Assembly (NCBI GenBank): GCA_031283785.1
Contig: JAITBC010000189.1
Location: 1-19,739 of the forward strand
Origin: Tannerella sp.
Lineage (GTDB): Bacteria; Bacteroidota; Bacteroidia; Bacteroidales; Tannerellaceae
DNA: 19,739 nt
Direction of reading: 5' to 3'
Shown: in pieces, positions 1 through 6,747 of the stretch
How the letters are laid out: each line of letters opens with the position of its first letter
How positions within the stretch are numbered: the stretch's first letter is position 1
Program-made: the position numbers and the translations under genes
The notes under the pieces: model-generated
What the model saw: the letters and a program-made list of their open reading frames with translations, nothing else
What the model was told of the DNA's origin: nothing
Databases searched by the model: none

Positions 1-296
1 GGGTAGCCCGTGAGTTCACATACGGCGGAGTTCTCACGTATCCATCGGGCGGTTTCAAGTTCCGAAGCCGGATAAACGGCGCGGCTGATAATTTGGGTTA
101 CGGCAAGACGCGTTTCCTCTTCCGAAAAACCGATGTTCGACAGATAATTCGGCAGCTGCAGCTGTTCCGGCGCCTGACGGCATAGCCATTCCGAACCGAT
201 CTCTCGAACATCCGGCCGGCGGATGCTCTCCTCAAATACCCCCCCCCTGTGCACTACAAACGAAAATTCTGCCGGAAACGGCGCTTTTTTAGCCAT
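1..296 (-). CDS. IS1634-like transposase, N-terminally deleted, partial at left edge
   Basis: An open frame of 98 codons runs from ATG 296 leftward off the window. Residues about 20 onward resemble the segment of IS1634-family transposases that follows the N-terminal domain: DVREIGSEWLC, then RLAVTQIISRAVYPASELE and RWIRENSAVCELTGY. The usual N-terminal start region (MYFR..., HNP..GK, YYRL.ESYR) is absent. It is replaced by about 17 residues encoded by what is non-coding leader in the right copy, followed by an AGG-GGG-GGG codon run. I infer a deletion from the G-tract into the transposase that happened to keep the frame open. The product probably cannot transpose, since the N-terminal domain is gone. 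The DDE catalytic region would lie beyond the edge and cannot be checked. Family assignment is from remembered motifs. Confidence 0.7.
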   Translation of the reverse strand, partial: MAKKAPFPAEFSFVVHRGGVFEESIRRPDVREIGSEWLCRQAPEQLQLPNYLSNIGFSEEETRLAVTQIISRAVYPASELETARWIRENSAVCELTGY

Positions 297-404
297 TTTT
301 ACCGCTAAACAGCTCACCAACATAAGGGTATGTAAATTTTCCGCCTTTTACTACTTGCTTTTTATTGTTATTTAACTGTTGTTTCGCTGAGAGCTGCAAT
401 GTGG
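1..404 (-). mobile_element. IS1634-like insertion sequence relic, left copy (partial)
   Basis: On the minus strand the element starts near 404 with CCACATTGCAGCTCTCAGCG, has an AT-rich leader of about 107 bases to the ATG at 296, and continues as a transposase reading frame past the left edge. The stretch 238-404 is matched in reverse complement by 12438-12605 at roughly 85% identity by hand alignment, and this defines the common IS end. After the G-run (239-247 in plus coordinates) the two copies diverge completely. The far end is outside the window, so intactness and target duplication cannot be judged. IS1634 membership is inferred from the transposase sequence; the end sequence was not matched to a named element. 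Confidence 0.75.
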
Positions 405-436
405 AGTAAAACGTATATTTTTGCAGACTTTTTGAA

Positions 437-1348
437 TCATTGAATCTTCTTTAGAAACCTGTTCCACCTGAATTTTTCAGTCCGCATGTCGACCGACCGC
501 CAGATAAACGCCGCCTTACCGACGATCAAATCGTCCGGCAGCAAACCCCAATAGCGTGAATCGCGCGAATCGAACACCCAGTCGCCCGCCATGAAATAGT
601 AGTCGTGCGTAAACGTATATGTATCCAGATATTTGTCATCCATAAAAACCTGTCCGTTTTTGACCGTCACCTTTCGTCCGGTCTCATACGTTATCAAGTT
701 TCCGTACAGGACAATATTTTGCGCATCTATCGCCACCTCGCTCCCTTTGCCCGGCACATACAGCGGGCCGAAGTGCTTGATATTCCACCGATACGTCGAG
801 TCAAAGGGGAAACACCGGAAGATATCCTGCCGAAACATGCTATCCGCCCTGCCCGACAATTCCACCTGCCGGTGATAAATTCCCAGCGTATCCGTTACCC
901 CGCTTACCTTATATATCCCGTTATCGATGCGAAACGTATCGCCGGGAAGCGCTACGCAACGTTTGATGTAATATTTCAGCATGTGCATCCCGATGCTGTC
1001 GCTTCTGCCAGGATACGGGAAATGGAAGACCAGGACATCGTTTCGACGTACCTTCCGTATGCCCGGAAGTCGGTATATCGGGACTTTCTCCCCTTTGACG
1101 GCGTCGAAAAGGTTGAATATCCGCGCCCCCAACACCGGTTTCCATACCAGCGCATAATCGCCGCCCGTCAGTCCCGGCTGCATCGAATAGGTAGGTATCC
1201 TGAACGATGCAAACAGGAACATCTGTCCGACAACGTAAGCTACGGCTGCAATGCAGCCCCAGAAAACGACATCGACGACGATGCGGCACAACATCCGAAG
1301 ATACTTTCGGACCACCGCCATCTTTTCACGTGATATTTCCACCTTCAT
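437..1348 (-). CDS. lepB: Signal peptidase I (S26 family)
   Basis: Membrane-bound serine protease that removes signal peptides from secreted precursors at the periplasmic face. The 303-residue product has one N-terminal transmembrane segment (about 22-47). This is followed by the nucleophile motif PTYSMQP with Ser55, the general-base motif YYIKRCVALPGD with Lys129, and the late conserved box GDWVFDSRDSRYWG (255-268). The region between 140 and 230 is long, as is usual for Bacteroidetes LepB, which have an enlarged beta domain. It starts 22 bases after the prfC stop, so it is probably the last gene of the rfbD-prfC-lepB transcript. A second ATG at codon 10 (MAVVRK) is a possible alternative start, but the first has AAAAGGG just upstream. 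No convincing terminator follows; transcription would run into the left IS relic 30 bases on. Confidence 0.93.
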   Translation of the reverse strand: MKVEISREKMAVVRKYLRMLCRIVVDVVFWGCIAAVAYVVGQMFLFASFRIPTYSMQPGLTGGDYALVWKPVLGARIFNLFDAVKGEKVPIYRLPGIRKVRRNDVLVFHFPYPGRSDSIGMHMLKYYIKRCVALPGDTFRIDNGIYKVSGVTDTLGIYHRQVELSGRADSMFRQDIFRCFPFDSTYRWNIKHFGPLYVPGKGSEVAIDAQNIVLYGNLITYETGRKVTVKNGQVFMDDKYLDTYTFTHDYYFMAGDWVFDSRDSRYWGLLPDDLIVGKAAFIWRSVDMRTEKFRWNRFLKKIQ

Positions 1349-1370
1349 ACCCTTTTTGCACTCGTGAAAT

Positions 1371-2948
1371 CTAAAATTCGGATGTGAAATGGAAGCGGAT
1401 AGTTGGAAAATCCTGTTGCGCCATAGTCAGAACGTATGCGGAATCCGACAGATAAACATCACGCCCTTCACGGTCGAATGCCATATACTGCACTTTACGC
1501 TTTTTGAAATTCTCTAAGGCGGCGACATCATCACTTTCTATCCAACAGGCTTTATGGAATCCGGCCGATTCCCAGCGGCACTGTGCGCCATATTCATTCA
1601 ACAGCCGGTATTGTATGACTTCAAACTGCATTTGTCCCACCGTGCCGATTATCTTACGTCCGTTAAACCTATTGATAAACAACTGTGCCACGCCTTCGTC
1701 CATCAGCTGGTCTATACCTTTATTAAGCTGCTTCGTTTTCATCGGATCGGCATTCTCAATATATTTGAACATCTCCGGCGAAAAGCTTGGAAGCCCCTTG
1801 AAATGGAGGTCTTCACCTTCCGTAAGACTGTCCCCGATCTTAAAATTCCCCGTGTCGGGCAAACCTATGATATCGCCGGCAAAAGCTTCGTCGACAACTT
1901 CTTTCTTTTGTGCCATAAAAGCTGTCGGACTGCCGAAACGCATCATCTTACCGAAACGCCCATGCCGATAGTTCGCATTGCGCTCGAAACGCCCGGAACA
2001 TATCTTCACAAAAGCGATACAACTGCGATGATTCGGATCCATATTCGCATGCATCTTAAAAACAAATCCGGAAAACCGTTCTTCCTCCGGCCTTACGACG
2101 CGTTCTGCCGCCGATACCGGACGCGGCGAAGGTGCAATACGCACAAAACAGTTTAGCAACTCGCGTATGCCGAAATTATTTAATGCCGAGCCGAAAAATA
2201 CGGGCGCCAGATTACCGCTCAAATAAGTGTCTTCTCCAAATACCGGATAGACGCCATTTATAAGTTCCACATCCATGCGCAGTTTATCCGCAAGACTCGA
2301 ACCGATATACGCTTCCATGTCAGGATTGTTTACATCTTTGATTTCGATACTTTCCGTCACCGTCTGCTTACTCGGCATATACAAGTCAAGCTTCCGTTCG
2401 TAAAGATTATAAACGCCTTTAAAGCGTTGTCCCATATCTATCGGCCAACTTAACGGACATACATTTATCTTCAACTCCGACTCTACCTCATCGAGCACAT
2501 CAAAAGGATCCTTCCCTTCACGGTCCATCTTGTTGACGAACACGATAACCGGCGTCTTGCGCATACGGCATACTTCCATGAGTTTCCGCGTCTGCGCTTC
2601 GACGCCTTTTGCCGCATCAACGACGATAACGACACTGTCAACGGCCGTCAAGGTACGGAACGTGTCTTCGGCAAAGTCCTGGTGGCCGGGAGTATCCAGA
2701 ATATTTATCTTATAACCTTCATAATCGAAAGCCATTACGGAAGTGGCAACCGATATACCCCGCTGTTTCTCTATCTCCATCCAGTCGGAGGTCGCCGTAC
2801 GGCGTATCTTGTTTGACTTAACGGCTCCCGCTACATGTATAGCGCCTCCGAACAACAACAGTTTTTCCGTCAATGTAGTCTTACCGGCATCCGGATGACT
2901 TATAATAGCAAATGTGCGACGACGTTTTATTTCTTCCGATAACGACAT
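1371..2948 (-). CDS. prfC: Peptide chain release factor 3 (GTPase)
   Basis: RF3 is a translational GTPase that recycles RF1/RF2 from the ribosome after peptide release. The 525-residue protein is full length for the family. G1 is HPDAGKTT (18-25); the G2 region is RGISVATS (63-70); G3 is DTPGH (85-89); G4 is NKMD (139-142). Domain II (about 270-390) and the C-terminal domain unique to RF3, with GTVGQMQFEV around 440, follow. EF-G and TypA are excluded by the N-terminal EEIKRRRTFAIISHPDAGKT signature and the short length. The ATG at 2948 is preceded by an A/T-rich stretch and no clear Shine-Dalgarno, as is common in Bacteroidetes. It lies 80 bases after rfbD and 22 before lepB, all on the same strand. 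Confidence 0.96.
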   Translation of the reverse strand: MSLSEEIKRRRTFAIISHPDAGKTTLTEKLLLFGGAIHVAGAVKSNKIRRTATSDWMEIEKQRGISVATSVMAFDYEGYKINILDTPGHQDFAEDTFRTLTAVDSVVIVVDAAKGVEAQTRKLMEVCRMRKTPVIVFVNKMDREGKDPFDVLDEVESELKINVCPLSWPIDMGQRFKGVYNLYERKLDLYMPSKQTVTESIEIKDVNNPDMEAYIGSSLADKLRMDVELINGVYPVFGEDTYLSGNLAPVFFGSALNNFGIRELLNCFVRIAPSPRPVSAAERVVRPEEERFSGFVFKMHANMDPNHRSCIAFVKICSGRFERNANYRHGRFGKMMRFGSPTAFMAQKKEVVDEAFAGDIIGLPDTGNFKIGDSLTEGEDLHFKGLPSFSPEMFKYIENADPMKTKQLNKGIDQLMDEGVAQLFINRFNGRKIIGTVGQMQFEVIQYRLLNEYGAQCRWESAGFHKACWIESDDVAALENFKKRKVQYMAFDREGRDVYLSDSAYVLTMAQQDFPTIRFHFTSEF

Positions 2949-3028
2949 ATTACAAAAAATTTAAAAATCGAGACGCCTTCATTCAGCATTATACCCTGCA
3001 AAAGGCTCTTCGATTCGGTACTCAACAT

Positions 3029-3886
3029 TCAAAAATTCATATTACACAAACATTTTTTCAGGCTATCTTCCCATCCCGGCGTTATAACGCCATAGGTTTC
3101 CCTTATTTTCGTTTTATCAAACACACTGTATGCCGGACGTACTGCCCGCACAGGATATTCGGCCGTTGTAACAGGATTCACCCTGCATACCATGCCCGTC
3201 AACTCAAAAATTTTAACGGCAAAATCATACCATGTACAGCGTCCTTCGCCGCTGTAATGATAAATACCCGGGACAAACTTCCCGGACATCACAACCGTCC
3301 TGATCGCTTCCGCCAGGTCGGCAGCATACGTAGGTGACCCTTGCTGATCGGCGACAACATTCACCGCATCACGTTCGGCTCCAAGACGTAGCATCGTCTT
3401 CACAAAATTATTGCCGGTTTCCGAATAAAGCCATGCAGTACGCACAATCACGGCATCACGGCATACAGACAACAATGCCCGTTCGCCTGCCAGCTTGGAC
3501 TTCCCGTATACGGACAACGGATTTACCGCGTCATCCTCACGATACGGACATGTATTTTTTCCATCAAACACATAGTCGGTCGACACATGTATCACCTTTG
3601 CTCCTGTCGAAGCGGCAATCTCGCCTATATTGCGAACCGCTTCACAATTCACCTGCATGCATGTATCCGCATCGTCTTCCGCCCTGTCGACAGCCGTATA
3701 CGCAGCGCAATTGACAACCACGCCGATACGAAGCGATTCAATAACCGATCCGACAGATGATTTATCCAGAATATCAAGTGTGTCAACATCTGCAAAATGC
3801 AACTTAAAACCGGCAAAACTACCGGATATATTATACAAAGCAGTACCTAACTGTCCTTTCGAACCGGTAACCAATATGGATTCCAT
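3029..3886 (-). CDS. rfbD: dTDP-4-dehydrorhamnose reductase
   Basis: Last enzyme of dTDP-L-rhamnose synthesis: NADPH-dependent reduction of dTDP-4-dehydro-L-rhamnose, supplying rhamnose for surface polysaccharide. With the start at ATG 3886 the protein is 285 residues. It shows the Rossmann motif TGSKGQLG (7-14), STDYVFDG (from 102), the short-chain dehydrogenase pair Tyr127/Lys131 in YGKSK, and RTAWLY near 150. I chose ATG 3886 over an in-frame TTG at 3907 because the TTG lies inside the -7 promoter element, so it would fall upstream of the transcription start. The usual partners rfbA, rfbB and rfbC are not adjacent; the gene is instead coupled to prfC and lepB. Confidence 0.93.
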   Translation of the reverse strand: MESILVTGSKGQLGTALYNISGSFAGFKLHFADVDTLDILDKSSVGSVIESLRIGVVVNCAAYTAVDRAEDDADTCMQVNCEAVRNIGEIAASTGAKVIHVSTDYVFDGKNTCPYREDDAVNPLSVYGKSKLAGERALLSVCRDAVIVRTAWLYSETGNNFVKTMLRLGAERDAVNVVADQQGSPTYAADLAEAIRTVVMSGKFVPGIYHYSGEGRCTWYDFAVKIFELTGMVCRVNPVTTAEYPVRAVRPAYSVFDKTKIRETYGVITPGWEDSLKKCLCNMNF

Positions 3887-3904
3887 CTTTTTATTTTTAG
3901 GATG

Positions 3905-3936
3905 CAAAATTACATGAAAATCCCAAGATTTCCAAA
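3905..3936 (-). promoter_or_regulatory. Bacteroidetes-type promoter of rfbD-prfC-lepB
   Basis: On the minus strand, TTTG (3936-3933), a 20-base spacer, then TAATTTTG (3912-3905). This matches the known Bacteroidetes housekeeping pattern TTTG-N19-21-TAnnTTTG. It would place the transcript start about 12-15 bases before ATG 3886, leaving a very short leader. It is the best promoter in the window because both boxes and the spacing agree. Confidence 0.75.
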
Positions 3937-4037
3937 TGCGTGCAGATGAAATTTGATGATTACCCCGGCAGGGAAAGTGTTGGATACTTGAATTATTTCA
4001 ATATGAACGTCGACGCACAGCTCGTCGGCAGCGGTCG

Positions 4038-4052
4038 ATCTGCAATGCAGAT
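4038..4052. promoter_or_regulatory. 15-bp perfect palindrome in divergent intergenic region
   Basis: ATCTGCA, one base, TGCAGAT: two 7-base half-sites around a single central base. It lies between the divergent rfbD promoter and the -7 box of the DUF4924 gene, about 90 bases before the latter. The form suits a dimeric regulator, but no regulator gene is nearby and a single copy could arise by chance. Confidence 0.3.
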
Positions 4053-4139
4053 TAAGTTGATATTTGTGTTTTTTTGATAAATTATCATAAACCATCATAA
4101 ATTGCCATCTGGGCCTCACCTTTTTTTATTCTATATTCT

Positions 4140-4147
4140 TATATTTG
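4140..4147 (+). promoter_or_regulatory. Candidate -7 promoter element for DUF4924 gene
   Basis: TATATTTG matches TAnnTTTG. No TTTG is found 19-21 bases upstream, so only half of the promoter is recognised. The predicted transcript would begin near 4153, about 75 bases before ATG 4228. Confidence 0.45.
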
Positions 4148-4227
4148 TATCATTGAATATATGAAAATGCAACGAAAGAAGGCATGGGCAACCGTAAATG
4201 TTAATTTATAAAACAAGACAACAGTCA

Positions 4228-4758
4228 ATGATTATAGCACGACAAAAGAGAAAGGAAAACATTGTTGAATATCTGATTTATATGTGGCAGGTGGAAGACC
4301 TTATACGCGCCTGTCACCTAAATACGGATGAAATAGAAGCCCGCGTAATCGCGCAATATGACCAGCCGGAAGACGTGAAGCGGGAGATACGTCAATGGTA
4401 TGAGGAACTGATCGATATGATGCGTATCGAGGGAGTAACGGAAAAAGGACACGTCCAAATCAATAAAAATGTAATGACGGAGCTTGCCGATCTGCATTTG
4501 AAACTGTTAAAATCTCCGCAGGAAACGATCTATGGATCGCTTTATTACAAGACATTGCCCGCTATCGTGCAACTGCGCTCCCTGTCCGGCGGCAAAGAAA
4601 TGAGCGAGATTGAGACTTGCTTTACCGCTATTTACGGATATCTGACATTGAAAATGCGGCAAAAGGAGATAAGTGCGGAGACAATGGAAAGCATAAAACA
4701 GATAAGCCGTTTAATGGCTTTTCTTTCCGCCCGGTTTCACGAGAATGAGATGACGTAA
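4228..4758 (+). CDS. DUF4924 family protein
   Basis: Small, mostly helical cytoplasmic protein of unknown function, found across Bacteroidales and assigned to DUF4924. The family's usual beginning, MIIA.QKRKENI.EYL, matches ATG 4228 and gives 176 residues. An in-frame ATG at 4198 would add ten residues that do not fit the family. Recognisable segments are YMWQVEDLIRA (about 19-29), QYDQPEDVK.EI, MMRIEGV.EKGH.QINKN (about 70-90), LLKSPQETIYG..YYKTLP and IETCFTAIYGYL. No signal peptide, membrane segment or catalytic motif is visible. It lies 32 bases before the metallo-hydrolase gene on the same strand, so co-transcription is likely. A 16-codon ORF (4161-4211) in the leader is probably chance. 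Confidence 0.85.
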   Translation: MIIARQKRKENIVEYLIYMWQVEDLIRACHLNTDEIEARVIAQYDQPEDVKREIRQWYEELIDMMRIEGVTEKGHVQINKNVMTELADLHLKLLKSPQETIYGSLYYKTLPAIVQLRSLSGGKEMSEIETCFTAIYGYLTLKMRQKEISAETMESIKQISRLMAFLSARFHENEMT

Positions 4759-4790
4759 GACGCTTTTAGACTGAAAAAAAATAACAGCAA

Positions 4791-5744
4791 ATGTTCAAAC
4801 TGATAACAACAGGATATTTCTACGCAGACGGCGGGGCTATGTTCGGCGCAATCCCCAAGGTGACATGGAGCCGCAGTTATCCCGCTAACGAACGGAATCT
4901 GTGCGTATTGGCCATGCATACGGGTATTATCAAAACAAACGACGGGCATATCATCGTCGTAGACCCAGGCGTCGGACAGGACCGGTTGAAAGACACGCCC
5001 GCCATTTATTATCAGTTTCACGATACGGCAGATATATGCAAGGCGTTGCGGCAAACAGGAATAACGCCCGAAGATGTTACGGATGTCATCTTCACCCATC
5101 TGCATTTCGACCATTGCGGGGCGGCCGTCCGAAAAAATACAAATAACGTCCCCGAACCGGTTTTCCCTAATGCCGTTCACTGGGTGAGCCGTGCACAATA
5201 TGAATGTGAACGGAATCCGCATCCGCTCGAGAAAGAGTCTTTTTTGTCCGAGAACACCAGAATACTTGAAAAAGCAGGGCTGTTACATCTTATCGAAGCG
5301 ACGACAGAACCGTTCGACAGCTTACGGATACAACTGTACGACGGGCATACGCTCGGTCAGATAGCGGCTTTTGTGAAGATTTACAACCCTACATCCGGTA
5401 TGCCTCACTTTTCGCGTACCGATAATAATACGCATTTTTTGAAACAGGCCTGTACATCTGAATCCGAACATGCTGTTACGTCCCGGAACGACGTCGCGAA
5501 TGATGAAAAATTAACCGTCATTTTCCCCGGCGATATAATCCCTCTTGCTTCACACATCGTACCGGAACGCATTTCCGCTTACGACCTGTACCCTGCCCTT
5601 TCCTATAACGGGAAAGTCGAAATACTCGAAAAAGCATCTTCAAACGGAGATGTTCTCGTATATTACCATGATGCTTATACACCCTGTTCAACTATTAAAA
5701 AAATCGGGTCTTCATATAAAATCAGTAAAAAAACCGATTTTTAG
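4791..5744 (+). CDS. Metallo-beta-lactamase-fold hydrolase
   Basis: Zinc-dependent hydrolase fold, substrate unknown. The HxHxDH motif is THLHFDHCG with His103, His105, Asp107 and His108. Further likely ligands are His186 in DGHTLGQ, Asp248 in FPGDII and His255. The beginning, TTGYFYADGGAMFGAIPK, marks a Bacteroidetes subgroup of MBL hydrolases, possibly lactonase-like. The 317-residue protein has no signal peptide. Residues about 197-240 form a polar Ser/Thr/Asn-rich insertion between the His186 strand and the PGD strand, where relatives run straight through. Start ATG 4791 follows an A-rich leader 32 bases after the DUF4924 stop. It ends about 13 bases before a candidate promoter of parA, so it probably closes a two-gene unit. 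Confidence 0.88.
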   Translation: MFKLITTGYFYADGGAMFGAIPKVTWSRSYPANERNLCVLAMHTGIIKTNDGHIIVVDPGVGQDRLKDTPAIYYQFHDTADICKALRQTGITPEDVTDVIFTHLHFDHCGAAVRKNTNNVPEPVFPNAVHWVSRAQYECERNPHPLEKESFLSENTRILEKAGLLHLIEATTEPFDSLRIQLYDGHTLGQIAAFVKIYNPTSGMPHFSRTDNNTHFLKQACTSESEHAVTSRNDVANDEKLTVIFPGDIIPLASHIVPERISAYDLYPALSYNGKVEILEKASSNGDVLVYYHDAYTPCSTIKKIGSSYKISKKTDF

Positions 5745-5756
5745 AACTTTTTATTG

Positions 5757-5764
5757 TACTTTTG
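5757..5764 (+). promoter_or_regulatory. Candidate distal -7 element upstream of parA
   Basis: TACTTTTG matches TAnnTTTG. The predicted start point, about 5-8 bases downstream, falls inside the first TTATCAA half-site, so a protein bound there would block initiation. No clean TTTG lies 19-21 bases upstream. Confidence 0.4.
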
Positions 5765-5768
5765 CGAA

Positions 5769-5797
5769 TTATCAACATTATTGATAAGTTATCAACA
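5769..5797. promoter_or_regulatory. Triple TTATCAA half-site array upstream of parA
   Basis: Half-sites alternate in direction: TTATCAA (5769-5775), TTGATAA (5781-5787), TTATCAA (5789-5795). The outer two extend to identical TTATCAACA, 20 bases apart, about two helical turns. The inner pair makes TTGATAA-G-TTATCAA, a 15-bp perfect palindrome. TTATCAACA differs from the DnaA-box consensus TTATCCACA at one base. It could be an operator for the partition operon (autoregulation by ParA or ParB is known in other systems) or a DnaA-type site. Confidence 0.5.
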
Positions 5798-5800
5798 CGT

Positions 5801-5816
5801 CCGGCAAGTTCGCCGG
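5801..5816. repeat. Short GC-rich dyad between the two parA -7 elements
   Basis: CCGGC, six bases, GCCGG. In RNA from the distal promoter it would form a 5-bp GC-only hairpin in the leader. It is small and there is no U-tract, so it is not a terminator. Confidence 0.25.
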
Positions 5817-5825
5817 AAAAGTGTC

Positions 5826-5833
5826 TACTTTTG
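5826..5833 (+). promoter_or_regulatory. Candidate proximal -7 element upstream of parA
   Basis: A second exact TACTTTTG, 69 bases after the first and 98 bases before the parA ATG. No TTTG is present at the expected upstream distance; the predicted -33 position is CGGC. Either or both boxes may serve the operon. Confidence 0.4.
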
Positions 5834-5931
5834 TATGCGAAAATTGCCGGTGCGCAAGGAAAAACGACCTTTCGGGCGGCACAACAGTTCATTGGCAATC
5901 AAACCATTAATAACTAAATTATTTAAAAAGA

Positions 5932-6702
5932 ATGGGGAAAATTATCGCTTTGGCAAATCAAAAAGGAGGGGTGGGTAAAACCACCACAACGATTAATCTT
6001 GCGGCTTCTCTTGCCGCGCTTGAGAAAAAAGTACTGGTCGTCGACGCCGACCCGCAAGCCAATGCTTCGTCCGGCTTCGGCATAGATGTACAATCTCTCA
6101 AACATTCAATCTACGAGAGTCTGATAAACGGCGTAGAACCCGGCGCCGCTATCATACAGTCGGAAATGAGCAATCTTGATATCTTCCCGTCGCACATCGA
6201 TCTGGTCGGCGCCGAGATAGAGATGCTTAACCTCAACAAACGGGAACATATATTGCGCAATCTTCTCGTACCGTTAAAAGAAAAATATGATTATATACTG
6301 ATCGACTGCTCTCCTTCGTTAGGACTTATAACCGTCAATGCGCTTACAGCTTCCGACTCCGTCATCATCCCTTTCCAGTGTGAATATTTTGCGCTCGAAG
6401 GGATAAGTAAACTGCTGAATACGATTAAAATCATCAAATCGAAACTTAACCCTTCGCTGGAAATAGAGGGTTTTCTGATTACCATGTACGATCCGCGCCT
6501 GCGCGTGGCAAACCAGTATTATGAAGAAATAAAACGTTTGTTTCAGGATTTGGTGTTCACCACCGTTATACACCGTAATATCAAACTCGTCGAAGCGGCA
6601 GGCTCGGGCAAACCGGTTATCCTCTACGAGGTAGACTCCAAAGGTTCAATAAACCACATGCAACTGGCAAAGGAATTATTGGAAAAAGAAGCGAAAAGAT
6701 AA
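5932..6702 (+). CDS. parA: Chromosome partition ATPase ParA (Soj)
   Basis: Deviant Walker ATPase that binds DNA non-specifically as an ATP dimer and, with ParB bound near the origin, drives segregation. The 256-residue protein begins directly with the ATPase domain. The deviant Walker A box is KGGVGKTT (11-18, signature Lys11 and Lys16), Walker A' is VVDADPQ (36-42), and Walker B is YILIDCSPS (121-129). The N-terminal HTH of plasmid ParA proteins is absent, which fits the chromosomal Soj class. ATG 5932 follows an A/T-rich leader (ATTTAAAAAGA). parB follows after 45 bases. It heads the parA-parB-DUF5683-mltD-relA operon. Plasmid origin is unlikely given these neighbours. Confidence 0.95.
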   Translation: MGKIIALANQKGGVGKTTTTINLAASLAALEKKVLVVDADPQANASSGFGIDVQSLKHSIYESLINGVEPGAAIIQSEMSNLDIFPSHIDLVGAEIEMLNLNKREHILRNLLVPLKEKYDYILIDCSPSLGLITVNALTASDSVIIPFQCEYFALEGISKLLNTIKIIKSKLNPSLEIEGFLITMYDPRLRVANQYYEEIKRLFQDLVFTTVIHRNIKLVEAAGSGKPVILYEVDSKGSINHMQLAKELLEKEAKR

Positions 6703-6747
6703 AAGGGGATACAACGATTTTACGGAAATAAAAGGGGACAAAATTAT

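Noticed and set aside
605..1333. Long plus-strand reading frame of 242 codons opposite lepB
   Set aside because: Exact antisense shadow of a well-supported lepB; the translation shows no motif, signal or family resemblance.
1504..2156. Overlapping plus-strand frames opposite prfC
   Set aside because: prfC is full length with all G motifs; the antisense products have no protein-like features.
4161..4211. 16-codon ORF in the leader of the DUF4924 gene, as a possible leader peptide
   Set aside because: Lys-rich and short, with no attenuator-like hairpin after it; chance is sufficient.
4733..4748. Second parS-like 16-mer (12 of 16 matches) near the end of the DUF4924 gene
   Set aside because: The central CACGTG is broken (CACGAG), so the palindrome essential to ParB reading is lost; it also lies in coding sequence.
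5699..5742. AAAAATCGG / CCGATTTTT inverted repeat at the end of the MBL gene, considered as a terminator
   Set aside because: Mostly inside the coding region, AT-rich 9-bp stem with a 26-base loop; too weak to call.
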